Assembly (NCBI GenBank): GCA_008973525.1
Contig: WACJ01000125.1
Coordinates: 3,748,756 to 3,812,755 of the forward strand
Length of the DNA stretch: 64,000 nucleotides
Origin: Stenopsyche tienmushanensis
Lineage: Eukaryota > Arthropoda > Insecta > Trichoptera > Stenopsychidae
Direction of reading: 5' to 3'
A program made the translations under genes and the position numbers. This document shows, in pieces, positions 32,283 to 44,035 of the stretch. The notes under the pieces were generated by a model that saw nothing but the letters and a program-made list of their open reading frames with translations, was not told the DNA's origin and made no database searches. Positions within the stretch are counted from its first letter, which is position 1, and every line of letters starts with the position of its first letter.

Positions 32283-32872
32283 TCAGGTTGAGTCATAAAT
32301 AGTTGCCGGCGAAAATAAACCATTATAATTATTCGGTTTTATCCTTGATGAGTCATTCATATTGGTGAGTATAGGGTATTAATAGATAGGTATGAGTTCT
32401 ATCAGTCTTTGTGCATTTTCGTCATTTAATTCTTTGGGATTTTAAACAACGCAACGATGGTACGGCTACGGTTAAAAAAATAAGAAATTGGTTTTTAAAA
32501 TTCCGCTCGAAGACTCTGAAAGATAGACCAAGCGCCCTTTCGACTTTGATGAAGATGTTTTAAAGGTGTTATTGGAACAAAATGTACATCAATCAATAAG
32601 ATTTTGTCAAAGAAGCTAAATAAGTCACAATCAACTATTTGCCAGCACTTGGAAAAATTGGGAAAGGTTGGCAAATTGGGTGTGTGAATGCCATGCGATA
32701 AATTTATTAAGGTATAATACACCACGAGCGTATAAATCGAAATGAGAGAAAGTTATCACTAACAATAGGGAATATGAAATATAATAATATTGCTTTGTTA
32801 TTTTGTTAAAAGCCTAAATCAATATTTGAAAAAAATCGGCAGCTATTTATGACTCAGCCTAATATCATGCAT
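32283..32872 (+). pseudogene. Mariner element, both ends present, N-terminal relic
   Basis: Terminal repeats TCAGGTTGAGTCATAAATAG and (inverted) TTAGGCTGAGTCATAAATAG are flanked by TA. Inside, the plus strand gives GTATVKKIRNWFLKFRSKTL, then in another frame LSKKLNKSQSTICQHLEKLG and KVGKLGV. These are the paired helix-turn-helix DNA-binding half of a mariner transposase. The catalytic half is deleted (element 590 bp, against about 1.3 kb for an intact mariner). The repeats differ from the TACGAG-type copies, so this is a separate lineage. Confidence 0.85.
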
Positions 32873-34198
32873 TTTCTCCATAATCACAATTACCTATATG
32901 AAATAGCTTACCTTGTCCATATTGTCTAGAGGAAAAAAATAATTTATTTTTTGTCTGAACTGTCTAATCTATTTAAATCACATATATTCCATATCGAGTT
33001 GGTTATAAAAACGCCCATTACTATGCTCACCTAGGTGGCTTGTTGGGTGAGTGTTTGCAAATATTCAGAGATCATCCTGCTTTTAATATCAAGTGCATGA
33101 AAAGATAAATGTTTAATAATAATGATATGGATGTGAATAAATCGATAAATTAAGATATATGAAAGAATTTAATACTAGGGTGGAGCCAATTTAATTAATG
33201 ACAATTATATTATGCTCTTATTTAAAAACAAACTATAGTCCTTTTTAATTATCTCCAATAGCTGAGATTAACTTTCAAGTTGAAAATTTAATAATTTTTG
33301 AAATAGAGCTCACTCGTTCCGTTGCCGCCTCGAAACGCCATTAAAAGCAAATAAATGACAGCAAATTCAGTTGGACTCATTCCCATAGACCACAGATTTG
33401 TTTGGTCTTAAGGCTTTATCGACACTCTGATTGCTTGTTCGATGGGGTAATTTAGAGACCCGACTTAATTGGGTTTTGCTTAAATGAGAGCACCACGAAT
33501 CTTCGACGGCTTCAAAGGAGAGACATTCCATTTCCAAAATGACGCCAAAAATTGTTGAGGCTCCCGGTTGATCAAAATCCGCAGGCGTTTCTAAAACTAA
33601 ACTCTTATTTTTGCCGGGGACATCCTTTAAATGTTACTTTATGGCAAATTTATGCGACCTAAGAACAAAAGTAACGATTCCAAGTGCTTCTATGAACTCA
33701 ATCTGCACAACGCAACTGAACGTGGCCGTAGTACGTGTTCGGTATTATGAAAATGCAGCACTACGCCGAGGAGGAAATATTATTCAGAATTTCAATTTGG
33801 GCGTAAACGAAATGCTAATTTGAAAAATGCACTAGCCCATGGGCGACATTTTCATGATTTCTATAAATATATGAAATGTGGAAATTCAGTATATTGAAAT
33901 TTTTGTGCATAAATGAAACGTTATTTCTCACCGAGCTTTACAGTGTATTTAAATTTTTAAACGTTCCCACGGATGCACAACAAAATTCAAATAAAAATTG
34001 ATACAGTTCCATTTTTATAATCATAATATATTGATACTTAACATATTTTTTCCTGATTTTTACGATTTTTAATCAACGGAAAAATATATATTTGAACTGA
34101 AATCATTCCATAATAGACTACTATTAACAATGAGAGAAGATTACTCTTGCTTTCAACCCTGAAAGTTAATTATATTTACTTCCATCAACTAACGCTAA
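32873..34198. other. Spacer with GC-balanced patch
   Basis: 33300-33800 is unique and less AT-rich. A 70-codon open frame at 33611-33823 has no recognised motif. Possibly conserved non-coding sequence. Confidence 0.35.
33962..33978 (+). repeat. CGTTCCCACGG-type motif, copy 5
   Basis: CGTTCCCACGGATGCAC, followed by AACAA. Confidence 0.45.
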
Positions 34199-34255
34199 TA
34201 CGAGCCTTATTCCGAAAGTAAGTGCACTGTGACAATAACGGGCTGTTTTTTTTCT
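34199..34255 (+). mobile_element. TACGAG-type mariner end (solitary)
   Basis: TACGAGCCTTATTCCGAAAG, then TAAGTGCACTGTGACAATAA and CGGGCTG. The same 5' sequence as the element at 54532. No matching right end was found downstream, and the following kilobase gives no transposase residues. Confidence 0.6.
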
Positions 34256-35764
34256 TTTTTGAGGGTTTGGCCAAACTGAGTGATAGAAGGGGATCTCCTA
34301 AAATAGCGAGCATAAGTTCGTTATAAAATATTAGCTTTTAAAATAAGCTCATTCAAAATTGCAAAAAAAAAATTGATAAAAAAGTTTTACGGATTCAAAT
34401 CAAAATCAATGCGATTAGCTTTTTCGACCTGAAATGATGAACCTTTTCTCTCTATTTATTTGTGAACATAAAGGAGACTTTTTAAGGCTGTATAACCCAT
34501 CGCATACGTGACACAGCACTGTGGCTTAGCCTAGGATAGAAGAGTGTGCTAGAACGAAAAACAATAAAGTGTCGGGAAATCACCGACCAGTGACAAGAAT
34601 ATTGAATGAGACATTACGTCTACTCTGGACGTCCTGTTCCCTATATTGTGGACAGGCTTGGACCGGAAAGTCTAATTTTTAAATTTGTCCATCATCACTC
34701 TTATTCTTTCACCGCAAAAATATTGAACAATACATGATACATAATCTGCAAAAACCGAAATATTCGAAATGTATTAAAAATATTTTTTATTGAGATTGTG
34801 ATTCTATTTATAAAAATCTTGTAGTTTTTCCTGCCATGAATCAGTATAAAGCTTATTACATAAAATTTATGGAATTAATCATTTTAAATCATGCTATTAT
34901 CCATCCTTAAAAGCCTACAGAGAGTTGATGGCTCTTCCCATTATATTGCTGTCCAGTCTTCAATTCATCGTTTTGAAGAAGGCCCTTGGGATAATAAGCT
35001 TTGCGAAATATATAGGCTGAGAGCATTTATAAAATAATCTATGATTGAATTTATTTAGCGAAATAATTTCTGTTGACTTCAAATCCACTTCAAAATATAT
35101 TAGATTATTTTTTCATTTAATACCTTCATAATCGAATTTATTTTAAAATATCGCTCTTAGGACATTAAGGTATATTTTAATTATAGTAAAGCGACTTGAA
35201 AATGTAAGAAAATTTAGCAATATAATTAATGTTTCAACAGTTTCTGAAGCAATATAAATATAATTCTGTCAATTTCGAGAAAAACAAATAAATTTAATCT
35301 AAACCTTTTTTAATATAAAATCCAGAATATATCTCCATAAAAACGCTTTATAAGAAGAAAATATTTGAATATAATTATATCTCATAACCTTTTCAAATAA
35401 TAATTCTGCAAAACTTTATAAATCTTTCAAGTGATAACTTTTTCAGAGCTAATCGATTAAATCAATCCTGGATTGAAACAATCGATCCAAATATATTAGG
35501 TTATCCCAAAATAAATCCATTTTTGTTTACAGATTAGACACTATCTTTTATTTTTATACAGGTCAATATAATATACATACAACCATCTTCATTATCAACG
35601 ACTAGCTCCCGCCTTTTCTACATGTTTTCTATTCCATTTTTATCGAAAATAGATGGTTTAGAATGAACACTATGTGTCCATATATGTCTAATTGTCTAAT
35701 AGTAATTAACTCAGTCATATTTCACCAAACACATAAAATAATCAAGAATCCGTTGTTGGTTATA
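34256..35764. other. AT-rich spacer
   Basis: Nothing recognised. Confidence 0.5.
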
Positions 35765-35965
35765 TAATGACGCGCAGAATGCGGGAGTCGAGAGAATCGC
35801 CGGTTAGCCTTGGCTGCGGGAGGTCGTCCTTCCTGCAGCCAGATATTTATCTTTCTCGCGTGGAATATATATTCCCATCCATTCGTCCAGCAACAGCACG
35901 GCTCGATAGAAAAACGGACCCGTGCGCCAGCGTGGCCATCCTGACAAGAACTTTGGGGGGGGGGG
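35765..35965 (+). mobile_element. Solo-LTR family copy 7 (3' half)
   Basis: TGACGCGCAGAATGCGGGAG, CCGGTTAGCCTTGGCTGCGG, GAGGTCGTCCTTCC, a degenerate GGAATATATATTCCC in place of GGAATAAATAG, and ATTCGTCCAGCAACAGCACG followed by CTCGATAGAAAAACGGACCC. It runs into the G15 tract. Confidence 0.65.
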
Positions 35966-36072
35966 GGGGATCCGCTCCAACGTTACAAATGCATATTAAT
36001 AATCTGATCTGATTCAATTAAATATCACCTTCTTTAGGGGTATCCTATGATTTTATGCCCCCCCCCCCCCCC
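35955..36072. repeat. G15 tract and inverted C15 tract
   Basis: Fifteen consecutive G (35955-35969) and fifteen consecutive C (36058-36072), separated by 88 bp. They are perfectly complementary in inverted orientation. Confidence 0.9.
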
Positions 36073-36390
36073 GATTTGAATCCTCAAAATCGATATATCC
36101 TTAAAACTTATCCATAAATATTATTTATGGTGTGTATTTCTTAAGTTGCTTTCAATGATAAAAAGCAGCATACAATGTCGAACATGTTCTTCGTTGGTTT
36201 CCAACTTCGTCACGTTTACCCTTAATAATAAAATAAGATTTATGACACAAAACATAAAGCTGATAAGCTATATAACAAGATAAAACAGAGAGATGTTTCT
36301 TTCACTGTGTCTGGACACAAACTGAATTCAAACGAGATTGCGAAAATAATGGATTTCTTTCGGGAGGACCTAACATATACATAATGTAAA

Positions 36391-36666
36391 CAGGGTGTTT
36401 GGCACATGAATCGACATTTTTTTTAAAGTGGTAAAGAGTGTATTTTGCTACGTTTTGCATATAGACTCTATGTGCTAAGTGTCAGGGTTGTCGACATAGG
36501 TTTTTTTTTCAACATTTTGAAAAAATACCCAAAATTTCACATTAAAAAGAATATATTTCGACAACCCTGATGATTTACTTAGGACATAGGGCCTATGTGT
36601 GAAACGTAGCAAAAAACCCCTTTAATCCTCAAAAAAAAATGTCGGTTTCATGTGCAAAACAACCTG
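36391..36666. mobile_element. Foldback element copy 5 (palindromic, minimal)
   Basis: The left arm runs from CAGGGTGTTTGGCACATGAA to AAAATACCCAAAATTTCAC. It is followed almost immediately by its inverse (TTCGACAACCCTGATG to CATGTGCAAAACAACCTG). With no minisatellite or transposase core left, this 276-bp copy defines both element ends and proves the inverted-arm structure. Confidence 0.8.
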
Positions 36667-38454
36667 TATATTCTTCCAATTTCCCAAATATTTTTTAACA
36701 GCTAATAATTGAAGAACTAACAAATTTTATTAACGCAATTAAACCTTAATTTTTTATTGAAATATTTTTATTTTGTAGATTTTCTCATGAGACCATCGCT
36801 ATTAATATTGAAAAACTTTAATGGAAATCATAGTGCATAAACCTTTTTAATATATATTTTCATTTATAACGCAGATTCACATTTATTGTTCATCCCTTAA
36901 CTGTAAAACTATGCTTCGTATTGAGACTATAATGGTACAAGTTTGAAGGCCTCTTAATATAAATATTTGAATAAGATGACGCGTCCCTGAATAAATGTTT
37001 TGATGTTTCAAAAAGTGATCCCGATATTTGCTCCGTGATGCCAGTGGATGTTTTCACATTCGCAAGTATCTGGTTTGTCGTCAGGAAAGGGTAGGGAAAA
37101 TGTTTAAAACTTTCTTCAGCACTTGGCGAAAGGGAAACAGGGAAGTTAGCAGAAGTTGTCCTTAATGCCGTGGAACATTAGCTACCCTTTGTGACACAAT
37201 GAGATGGATATTGGACCCAGTTAACACAATATCAAAAAGAGACCCAGACCAAATAGCAGAATATCACAACGCTTTTATTGTTAAATTTGGATAAGATATA
37301 TGTTAATATAATATGAATCATTAGAAACATTTGCGGCGGTAATATTTTATGCTTAATTCGGAATTTGATTAGGAATTACGATACGATTGCTGTTATGCAA
37401 CTGTTATGAATACCCCAAGAACAAGGAATAACAGGGATACCCAAACTGAAATCATATACAACAATATAAACATAATTTTCTGGCATCTTCTATATAGTTT
37501 TAAGAAATTGAAAATATGAATCTATAAAATGCCAGATGCACTTGAGTATTATATATTGTACATAGGTATTTACTTTAACTATTGCGAGGAAAGAGAGGAT
37601 TGGACTCCCTGGACCTGGAAAATAATTTTCAATGAAATCAATATGTTTATCGCCAAAGATTTGTTAAAAACTCAATTTTTGTATGAAGATGGATACCAAA
37701 ACTCCATTTAATACGTTCAAGATGATATACATAAGATACAAATAATATGAAAGCGAACCATTTCCATGAATTGATATTAAAGATCTTGTAGTCGTATAAG
37801 GGACTATAGATATGTTAATACGTATTTCAAGTAATTAAGCCTTGAATTCAAAAATTACTTTATTCTACAACAGACCAAGGACTTCACCTTGTTTACAAAC
37901 ACATTCGATATCGAAATCTTTTATTCGTTCTGAAAATATATTCCATGTACCTTTTAAGGCTTCGGTCGAATTTTCAGACCTTGAATATTAAATTCCAAAT
38001 ATAACTAACAAAGAGTGCTCAAGGCATTCACCACAAACGAATAACACATTTTAAATTTAAATACACATAATACATTTATTTTTAGAGGTATACGAAGTAT
38101 AATGTATTTAACAAACTCCATAACAAATGTTCATAGAGATACAGTTTTTTTTATATTTCCCATTGCCTTCTAAATATGGTTCAAATTTGATAAAAACTAT
38201 TTTAATGCGAATGTTTTAGGTACAAATTACTCATAGTAATAATAAGAAATACTATTGTATATCAAAAAGCTAAATAATACTATTGTAAATACAATATATT
38301 AAAAGCTTAACTTAAATTTTGGATATAAGAAAGCTATGCTCAAGATGGGTACCAAGTTTGCTTCCAAAATAACAAAAACAGCTTCGTAATAATGTTTTAA
38401 TCAAGTGTTTGGCGATAGTTCATAGCATAGTTATTGCATCAACTCAGGATGAAA
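36667..38454. other. AT-rich spacer
   Basis: Nothing recognised. A 60-codon open frame at 37529-37711 (EEREDWTPWTWKIIFNE) has an unusual tryptophan cluster but no known match. Confidence 0.4.
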
Positions 38455-38646
38455 CATGGGTCCCTTATTTTACATCTGAGACCAAGGGACCCTCAGCTGA
38501 CCCGATGAAGCATCCGTGATCGTACAGATCATAGAAAATGCCGCAAAAAGCCCTAAAAGAGGACGGAGCGGCCACAAGCTCTGTGTGTTCAACCGGTCCG
38601 CTTTTCGGACCGCTGACATGACGAATTAACGCCTCGTGATCAGACA
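38455..38646 (-). pseudogene. SGPKSG coding relic, copy B (longest)
   Basis: The minus strand is open for 60 codons: SDHEALIRHVSGPKSGPVEH, then TELVAAPSSFRAFCGIFYDL, then a YDHGCFIGSAEGP tail. Copy A at the window start shares the first block with both silent and replacement differences, so both descend from a translated sequence. I do not recognise the family. Multi-copy occurrence points to a mobile element. Confidence 0.5.
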
Positions 38647-39084
38647 CGTGAACATATCTACATACTCATTACAAAATAAATTTATCCGAAGAAGGCTGAT
38701 CAGGTGGGTTGTTTGAATTTTACAATCGGTCTAAAATATTATTGTCTTTATTTTATTGTGAACTTATGCCGACTGCGTCGATCAACGTCGTGTCGACGTC
38801 GTGTTGTGGGTCGACCAACATCTTCTAAATAGTCATATTATATGCATTAATTATAGTGTTAATGATCTAAAGCCGACTTTGACCTAAATTTTGGCGTTAA
38901 GTCTAGAAATGCATTTATTGCGTGATGCATGAACGTAGTTATCTAGAAAACGATCTCATTTTCGTTGAAGATACACTTTTAGAAGAAAGCAGCTTTTAAT
39001 ACAATTTGACGACGATATATTTCAAATGTCTTTGGATCAAAACGTACAAGCAAAAATCAACACAGTTTCAATTATGATCCGAGC
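38647..39084. other. Spacer
   Basis: Contains a CGTCGTGTCGACGTCGTG iterated patch at about 38785-38805. Otherwise nothing. Confidence 0.4.
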
Positions 39085-39185
39085 AAGTCCTCACTTTATC
39101 ATAACCACTCGCTGTTCCAAATCGCTGCTAGACTGCCTCTTCAAGCAAAAATTGTTATATTCTATAAAACTGCTAGATGAATATC
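39085..39185 (+). repeat. LINE-like dispersed repeat, copy 2
   Basis: GATCCGAGCAAGTCCTCACT and ACCACTCGCTGTTCCAAAT match 24330-24385. Confidence 0.4.
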
Positions 39186-41154
39186 ATTTAAATGATAAAT
39201 GACACGAAAAAGAAATAAAAAATGAATGAATATTATATTTCCATTTAAAAAATAAATTATGTGAAAAGGTTGAAAATTTTTTTACATCTGTTTTATGATT
39301 CCTTTTTATGAACTCGAACACAATTTAAAAATAAATGGGTTTGATGGTGTCATAAAATTATTCATAATAGTTCTGCTTTAATATTGGGGATTACCCCGTG
39401 TGTTGGATACACAAAGTTTCCATAAGCACGGAGAGCGCTTAACCGACATCAGCGACGCTTTTGATCTAAAACTAAGTTTTTTCCTGCAAAAATGAAACCA
39501 TATACATTCAATTTAAGATCTAACTTCATATATTATAAAGCTGGAGCGCGAGGTTTAACCTTTTACTTGCGAAATGAAATTATGCTCAATATTTTCTTAT
39601 ACACAACCCGCTGGAGTCTCGGCTTCTTTTCTTTAGAGAAGATTGTTTATTTATGTCCACATTTGTTATCATTTCGAAACATCCATTTTTATGCTGAATA
39701 TTCTAGCGTAGGGTTGGCGATGAAAGCACAAATGGTTTTAATATCAACAGGCGATTTTATTTAATCTGACTATAGTTAACGCCCGAATAACGCGGGCGAT
39801 AATTTCCGTAAAATAGCAAAAATTAGCAAATACTGGGCTTATTTTCAAAATTACAACATTATCTAATTAAGTAATGGTATCTTAAGCTTTATTTTTTGTA
39901 AATAATCTGCGATTATATTTTTTGCCTTTATCTGAGATATCTTTATATGTTTAATTTCATAATAATTTACTTTTAAGTTATCCCTAAATTTTCCTTTTTC
40001 CCTAAATTTTACGGCGAAAATATAGTTCTAGTCGGCATTTGAAATGGAATGATAATTTCAATCAATATTCAATATGATGCACGTATGAGATGCAAAGTTA
40101 TCTTTTCAGGGTGGCGTGTTGCCCATTTGAAGCACAAATCATCTTATGAATCAGCTCCATTTGAATCCCGCTATCTTCTCAATCAGGCAACTTCGTCAAC
40201 GTCCATTCTATGTAGCTCTTCAATGTTCCTTTTTCTTAGAAGGTCTAGAATCATTTTTTAATCAAGGCAGGAAGACAGACCGGCATACACATTGGTCTTA
40301 TTTGCTCTATTTTTCCCCATTTTTTACTTTTGAATGCGTGACAGTAAAAAACAGATCCATTCTATAAATTCATAAATATTAGTGGCAATCCCTTTTATTT
40401 TCAAATATTTAATATATATTTTTGTAAATTAATAGCATTCAATTTAATTGAATGAATGATACCCGCATAAAATCAGTACCACCGCCAGTGTTGTATCTTG
40501 TGTTAGGGATGTTCTTGTAATTTTTTTATAGAGTGCTCATGAATACACTCCATCGTAATGCAATTTATGAAATTTGCATGACAACAAATGCCTTTCGGCG
40601 AAGAAATGGACACCCTGCGAGAATGCAAAGTGTCGCCGGGAAAAAGTTTTCCTTCTTGGGAATTGATTACCTTCCAACCCCTCCCTCCAGCTTTTTTCTT
40701 CCTTCGCTACTTTTCCCGCATATTTGAATAATGTTTTAGAGAATTATTCTATCCTGGTGCGATAGAAACGTTCCTCGGCGAGGAAAAAAACGATACCTGT
40801 TCTTACGATGCTAAACGTGATAAATGGCTGCATATTTCGTAATAATAAATATGCCCTTTCATATTAAAGTGGCAGCTCTATATTTATATCTAATGCTGTT
40901 AAATTCAATCAAGGTTAGATATTTATAATTTGAATTCCGTTTTTAAATAGAAATTTTGATTTGTCCCTTAAGTGATTTAGAAGTTGGATTTGATATTCAA
41001 ATATCATGAATTCGACTCTAAATTAGCGACCATATTTAAAAATATGTTAAGAGTGGTCGATAGTTTATTAATTATTAGCGAGCTGTATCAAATTTCATAT
41101 ATGTGCAAAATATAGCATCAAATCTGGCTCATATAGGGCGTTTTCAATCATGCT
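39186..41154. other. Spacer
   Basis: AT-rich except 40560-40800, a unique GC-balanced patch with a 64-codon open frame (RRRNGHPARMQSVAGKK) of unknown nature. Confidence 0.35.
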
Positions 41155-41240
41155 ATTGCATTTCCTTTTGCAGCAGGAGCTCTTTGCGTTTTCCACCCCT
41201 GTCTGCAATATTGAAGAAAGTTTGTTAGTCCGTGAATAAA
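41155..41240 (+). CDS. Candidate small terminal exon
   Basis: A strong acceptor (GCATTTCCTTTTGCAG) ends at 41173. The next frame reads QELFAFSTPVCNIEESLLVR, then E and TAA at 41237-41239. The same patch also looks like an exon bounded by a donor (AGAGG|GTAAGC) just after the stop. The evidence is only the signal pair and local composition. The minus strand is also open for 95 codons across 41148-41435, so the reading is uncertain. Confidence 0.2.
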
Positions 41241-41934
41241 GAGGGTAAGCGGTTTGCCACAAAACGCGGTAAAATTGAAAGGGCGAGCTGCAGTCACCGG
41301 AATTGTCCCCTTCAATTCATTTTTTCTTACTTGGCCCCGGGGCAAACTTTCATTGTGCCAAACCAATTTACGAACAACAAGTTGAAGCCGTTGCCTTAAA
41401 ACCAGTTTCTCTTTTGTACTATATTTCATCATCACGCCTCACCGGGAAAGCTATTACCTTGTTCAAGCAACTCTCAGATATGTACCCTCCCTGTACACAG
41501 GACCCATATGAAAATACCTCGTTCACTTTAGAACCACATCATATTTCTAAGCAAGAAAATTGTCTTGCAAATTCTTTAAAATATTTTAAATATTATCTTA
41601 TTTATATTTAAATAATTTGAATTAAGTCTGTAACGTGTATTAAATATGGTGTTATAAATATTTTTGAAAATCTGAATATTTTCCGCAGCTAAATAAAAAT
41701 GAAATGGTTAATAAGTAGGGCAGAGCCACGTATAAATGATTGGATTTGCAATGATAATCAAAATGTTCAATGTCAATGACCATTTCATCATTTCCGTTTG
41801 TCCTGATCCTCCTCCCTTCAATTGCTTAGGCCCAGACATATGACATATTTGTCTACCTGATCAAACGAGTTTACTGTCATTCAATCCTAAATCTAATATG
41901 GCTCGTGGGACTCTATGGGTCGACATCGGTGCCA
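41241..41934. other. Spacer
   Basis: GC-balanced to 41480, then AT-rich. No identified feature. Confidence 0.35.
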
Positions 41935-42065
41935 CGTGGACTGTCCATAGAAGATGGCGGCAAAGGATGAAGCTATGGACAACACTTTGCCGTACATGTC
42001 CATGATCTCTCATGCAGACCTCATGGCTTCAGAACCTAAGCTCTCGTCCAAGAGAAGTCCAAATT
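41935..42065 (-). repeat. LINE-like dispersed repeat, copy 3 (inverted)
   Basis: The reverse complement contains GAGATCATGGACATGTACGG and AGCTTCATCCTTTGCC, matching 24150-24205. Confidence 0.45.
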
Positions 42066-42147
42066 ATTTTAATTAAGTTCTTCTCATGACGAATCGCGAT
42101 TCAATCAAAAATTAAAAGTCTTTATATCTATTTGGATCGCTCTATAC

Positions 42148-42342
42148 ACCTCTTTAGACAAAGAAATCCGGTGGTGTCAGATCTGGAAACCATGCGAGCC
42201 ACGGAATAGGGCACATTGCCAAATGAAAAAATCCAGTGGTATCAAGTCTGCAGACCGTGCGAACAACGGAATAGAACATGTCCTCAGACAAAAAAAATCC
42301 AGTGGTGTCAGGTCTGGATACCGTGCGAGACACGTAATATAG
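42148..42342 (+). repeat. 65-bp minisatellite, about 3 units
   Basis: Three units of 64-65 bp with TCCAGTGGTGTCAGGTCTGG-type cores. Confidence 0.75.
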
Positions 42343-42855
42343 TCGCCAAAAGTACTAATTTACACAACAGAGGTGCCCACAAAAGAAATCCTATACGAAG
42401 GAATAAGCATCGCTTTGCAAAAATGATAACTAAGGTTGAAATGTTACTTCAGATAACTAAGGTTGAAATAAGGAAAAGGTGTGATAAGGAAAGGATATAA
42501 TCCAGAAAACTTTTTAAAACTAAACTTAACTTCAAAATTGTTGTCAGTTTTTTATTTAAAGAATTGAGAAGCTGACATTTCTCAATCGTTTGCACATTTT
42601 ATGTGACTTTGGAAGCTCAGAAATATTTTTTTAGAGCAATCGCATAAAATAATGATTTATTTAGGTCAAAATTATATTTCAAAATACAAAAACAGCTATT
42701 TCGTGCTATTTGAATTTATACGTGCTATAATGAAGTTATAACGATTTAAAGACGAAATTTTGGGTATATTTTCAAAATGTCACCTGTCACCTAAAAAATA
42801 TCCCTAGCGTCCCAAAAAAAAAAATTGATCCATATGCAAAACATCCTATATACTG
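42148..42855 (-). mobile_element. Foldback element copy 6 (array plus right arm)
   Basis: A plus-oriented 65-bp array (42148-42342) is followed by an arm in minus orientation (CTCAATCGTTTGCACATTTT, ATTTCAAAATACAAAAACAG, GAAATTTTGGGTATATTTTC), ending ATGCAAAACATCCTA. Together with copy 2 (plus arm then plus array) this shows the array sits in the loop between inverted arms. Confidence 0.65.
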
Positions 42856-42898
42856 CATGATGAAAAAAGACGGCCATAAAAAATAGAAGTTTAAAATC

Positions 42899-42965
42899 GA
42901 CGAGAGGGTGCAAGAGAGCCAACTGCGAGACTCTAATAACGAGCCTATTCTTCAAACATTTCAGC
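42899..42965 (+). repeat. AACTGCGAGACTCT dispersed repeat, copy 3
   Basis: AGAGGGTGCAAGAGAGCCAA, CTGCGAGACTCTAATAACGA. Confidence 0.55.
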
Positions 42966-44035
42966 TCGAGGAACGAAGAGAATACATATTATCTAGTCCT
43001 AAGCTCAAATCCATCAGCTAACTAAGACTAATACTTCTATTGACCAATTATAATATTGTTTTCTTGATTTGATTTTTCATAAATAGAATTCAATGATCAT
43101 CATCAGATCGTCAAACAGATGACATCTTAAATACAATATATTTATGTATGCATTATTATAGTTTGAATTAAAGAGGTCGATATTTAGTTATGTTGGAGCG
43201 TTTAACCCTATATATTTGACGAGAGGACCGTCTTCTTAACATCAATGATTTAGAAGATTGATAGAAAAATGGTATTGGTATATATTAATGTAAGTAAAGG
43301 AATGATAATTGATTGACTATATAGGTATAATATAGGATCTTCGCTTGCTTCAGCTTCAGCTGTTGAATTTTTTAAAGCTGAGTCTCTCATTGTGCTCATT
43401 TTTCAGTTCCGAAAGCATGCCTTTTCTTAGCTGGAGCTATTCTCTTCTTTTCCACATCGCTTATAACATAATGCGTTTGTAAATATAGCGTATAAGATTA
43501 AGTCGAGTAATTTAGTTGATAAACACCGCCAGACGAGAATGGCTGGCTGCTTCGCTCCATGATTTTCCATCAGCGAAATTAAAATGTGCATAATTCATAG
43601 GGCTGGGTTACTCTGGGAGTTGAGTTCAAAGACGAATACTGTTGGCCTCTTCCACTCTGACTCAATAATGTTTGTGGAAAATTGAAAATCTCGCTGGAAG
43701 CTTGATAGCGCTGGAATTAAGCACGGCCGATGGACAAGAGCTTGGAAAATGGTCCAAATCCAACATCATTAATTAATCAACACGACGAACTGAAAAAAAA
43801 TGTAATTGTTGAAGCCTTAGATTGGCTGCAAATCAAATAATCCTTAATAGTAAGTATGCATTGATTACGCTTTTATTGTGTATAAAATGACATTGATTTG
43901 TGATAGTAAAATATTTTTACTCGAACATCAGCCAGCGCCCGCATCAATTGACCATTCACGCATTCAAAATGCTCGCCAAGTAATATCAAAAAGTGTCAGT
44001 TTAAATAATACTTATAATAAAAGGCATATTAATTT
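42966..44035. other. Spacer
   Basis: 43330-43740 is GC-balanced and unique. No coding motif recognised. Confidence 0.35.

Noticed and set aside
34256..34700. Transposase coding after the mariner end at 34199
   Set aside because: No mariner motif could be read on either strand in the correct order.
41148..41435. 95-codon minus-strand frame as a gene
   Set aside because: It overlaps a better-supported acceptor/frame on the plus strand, and no family was recognised on either strand.
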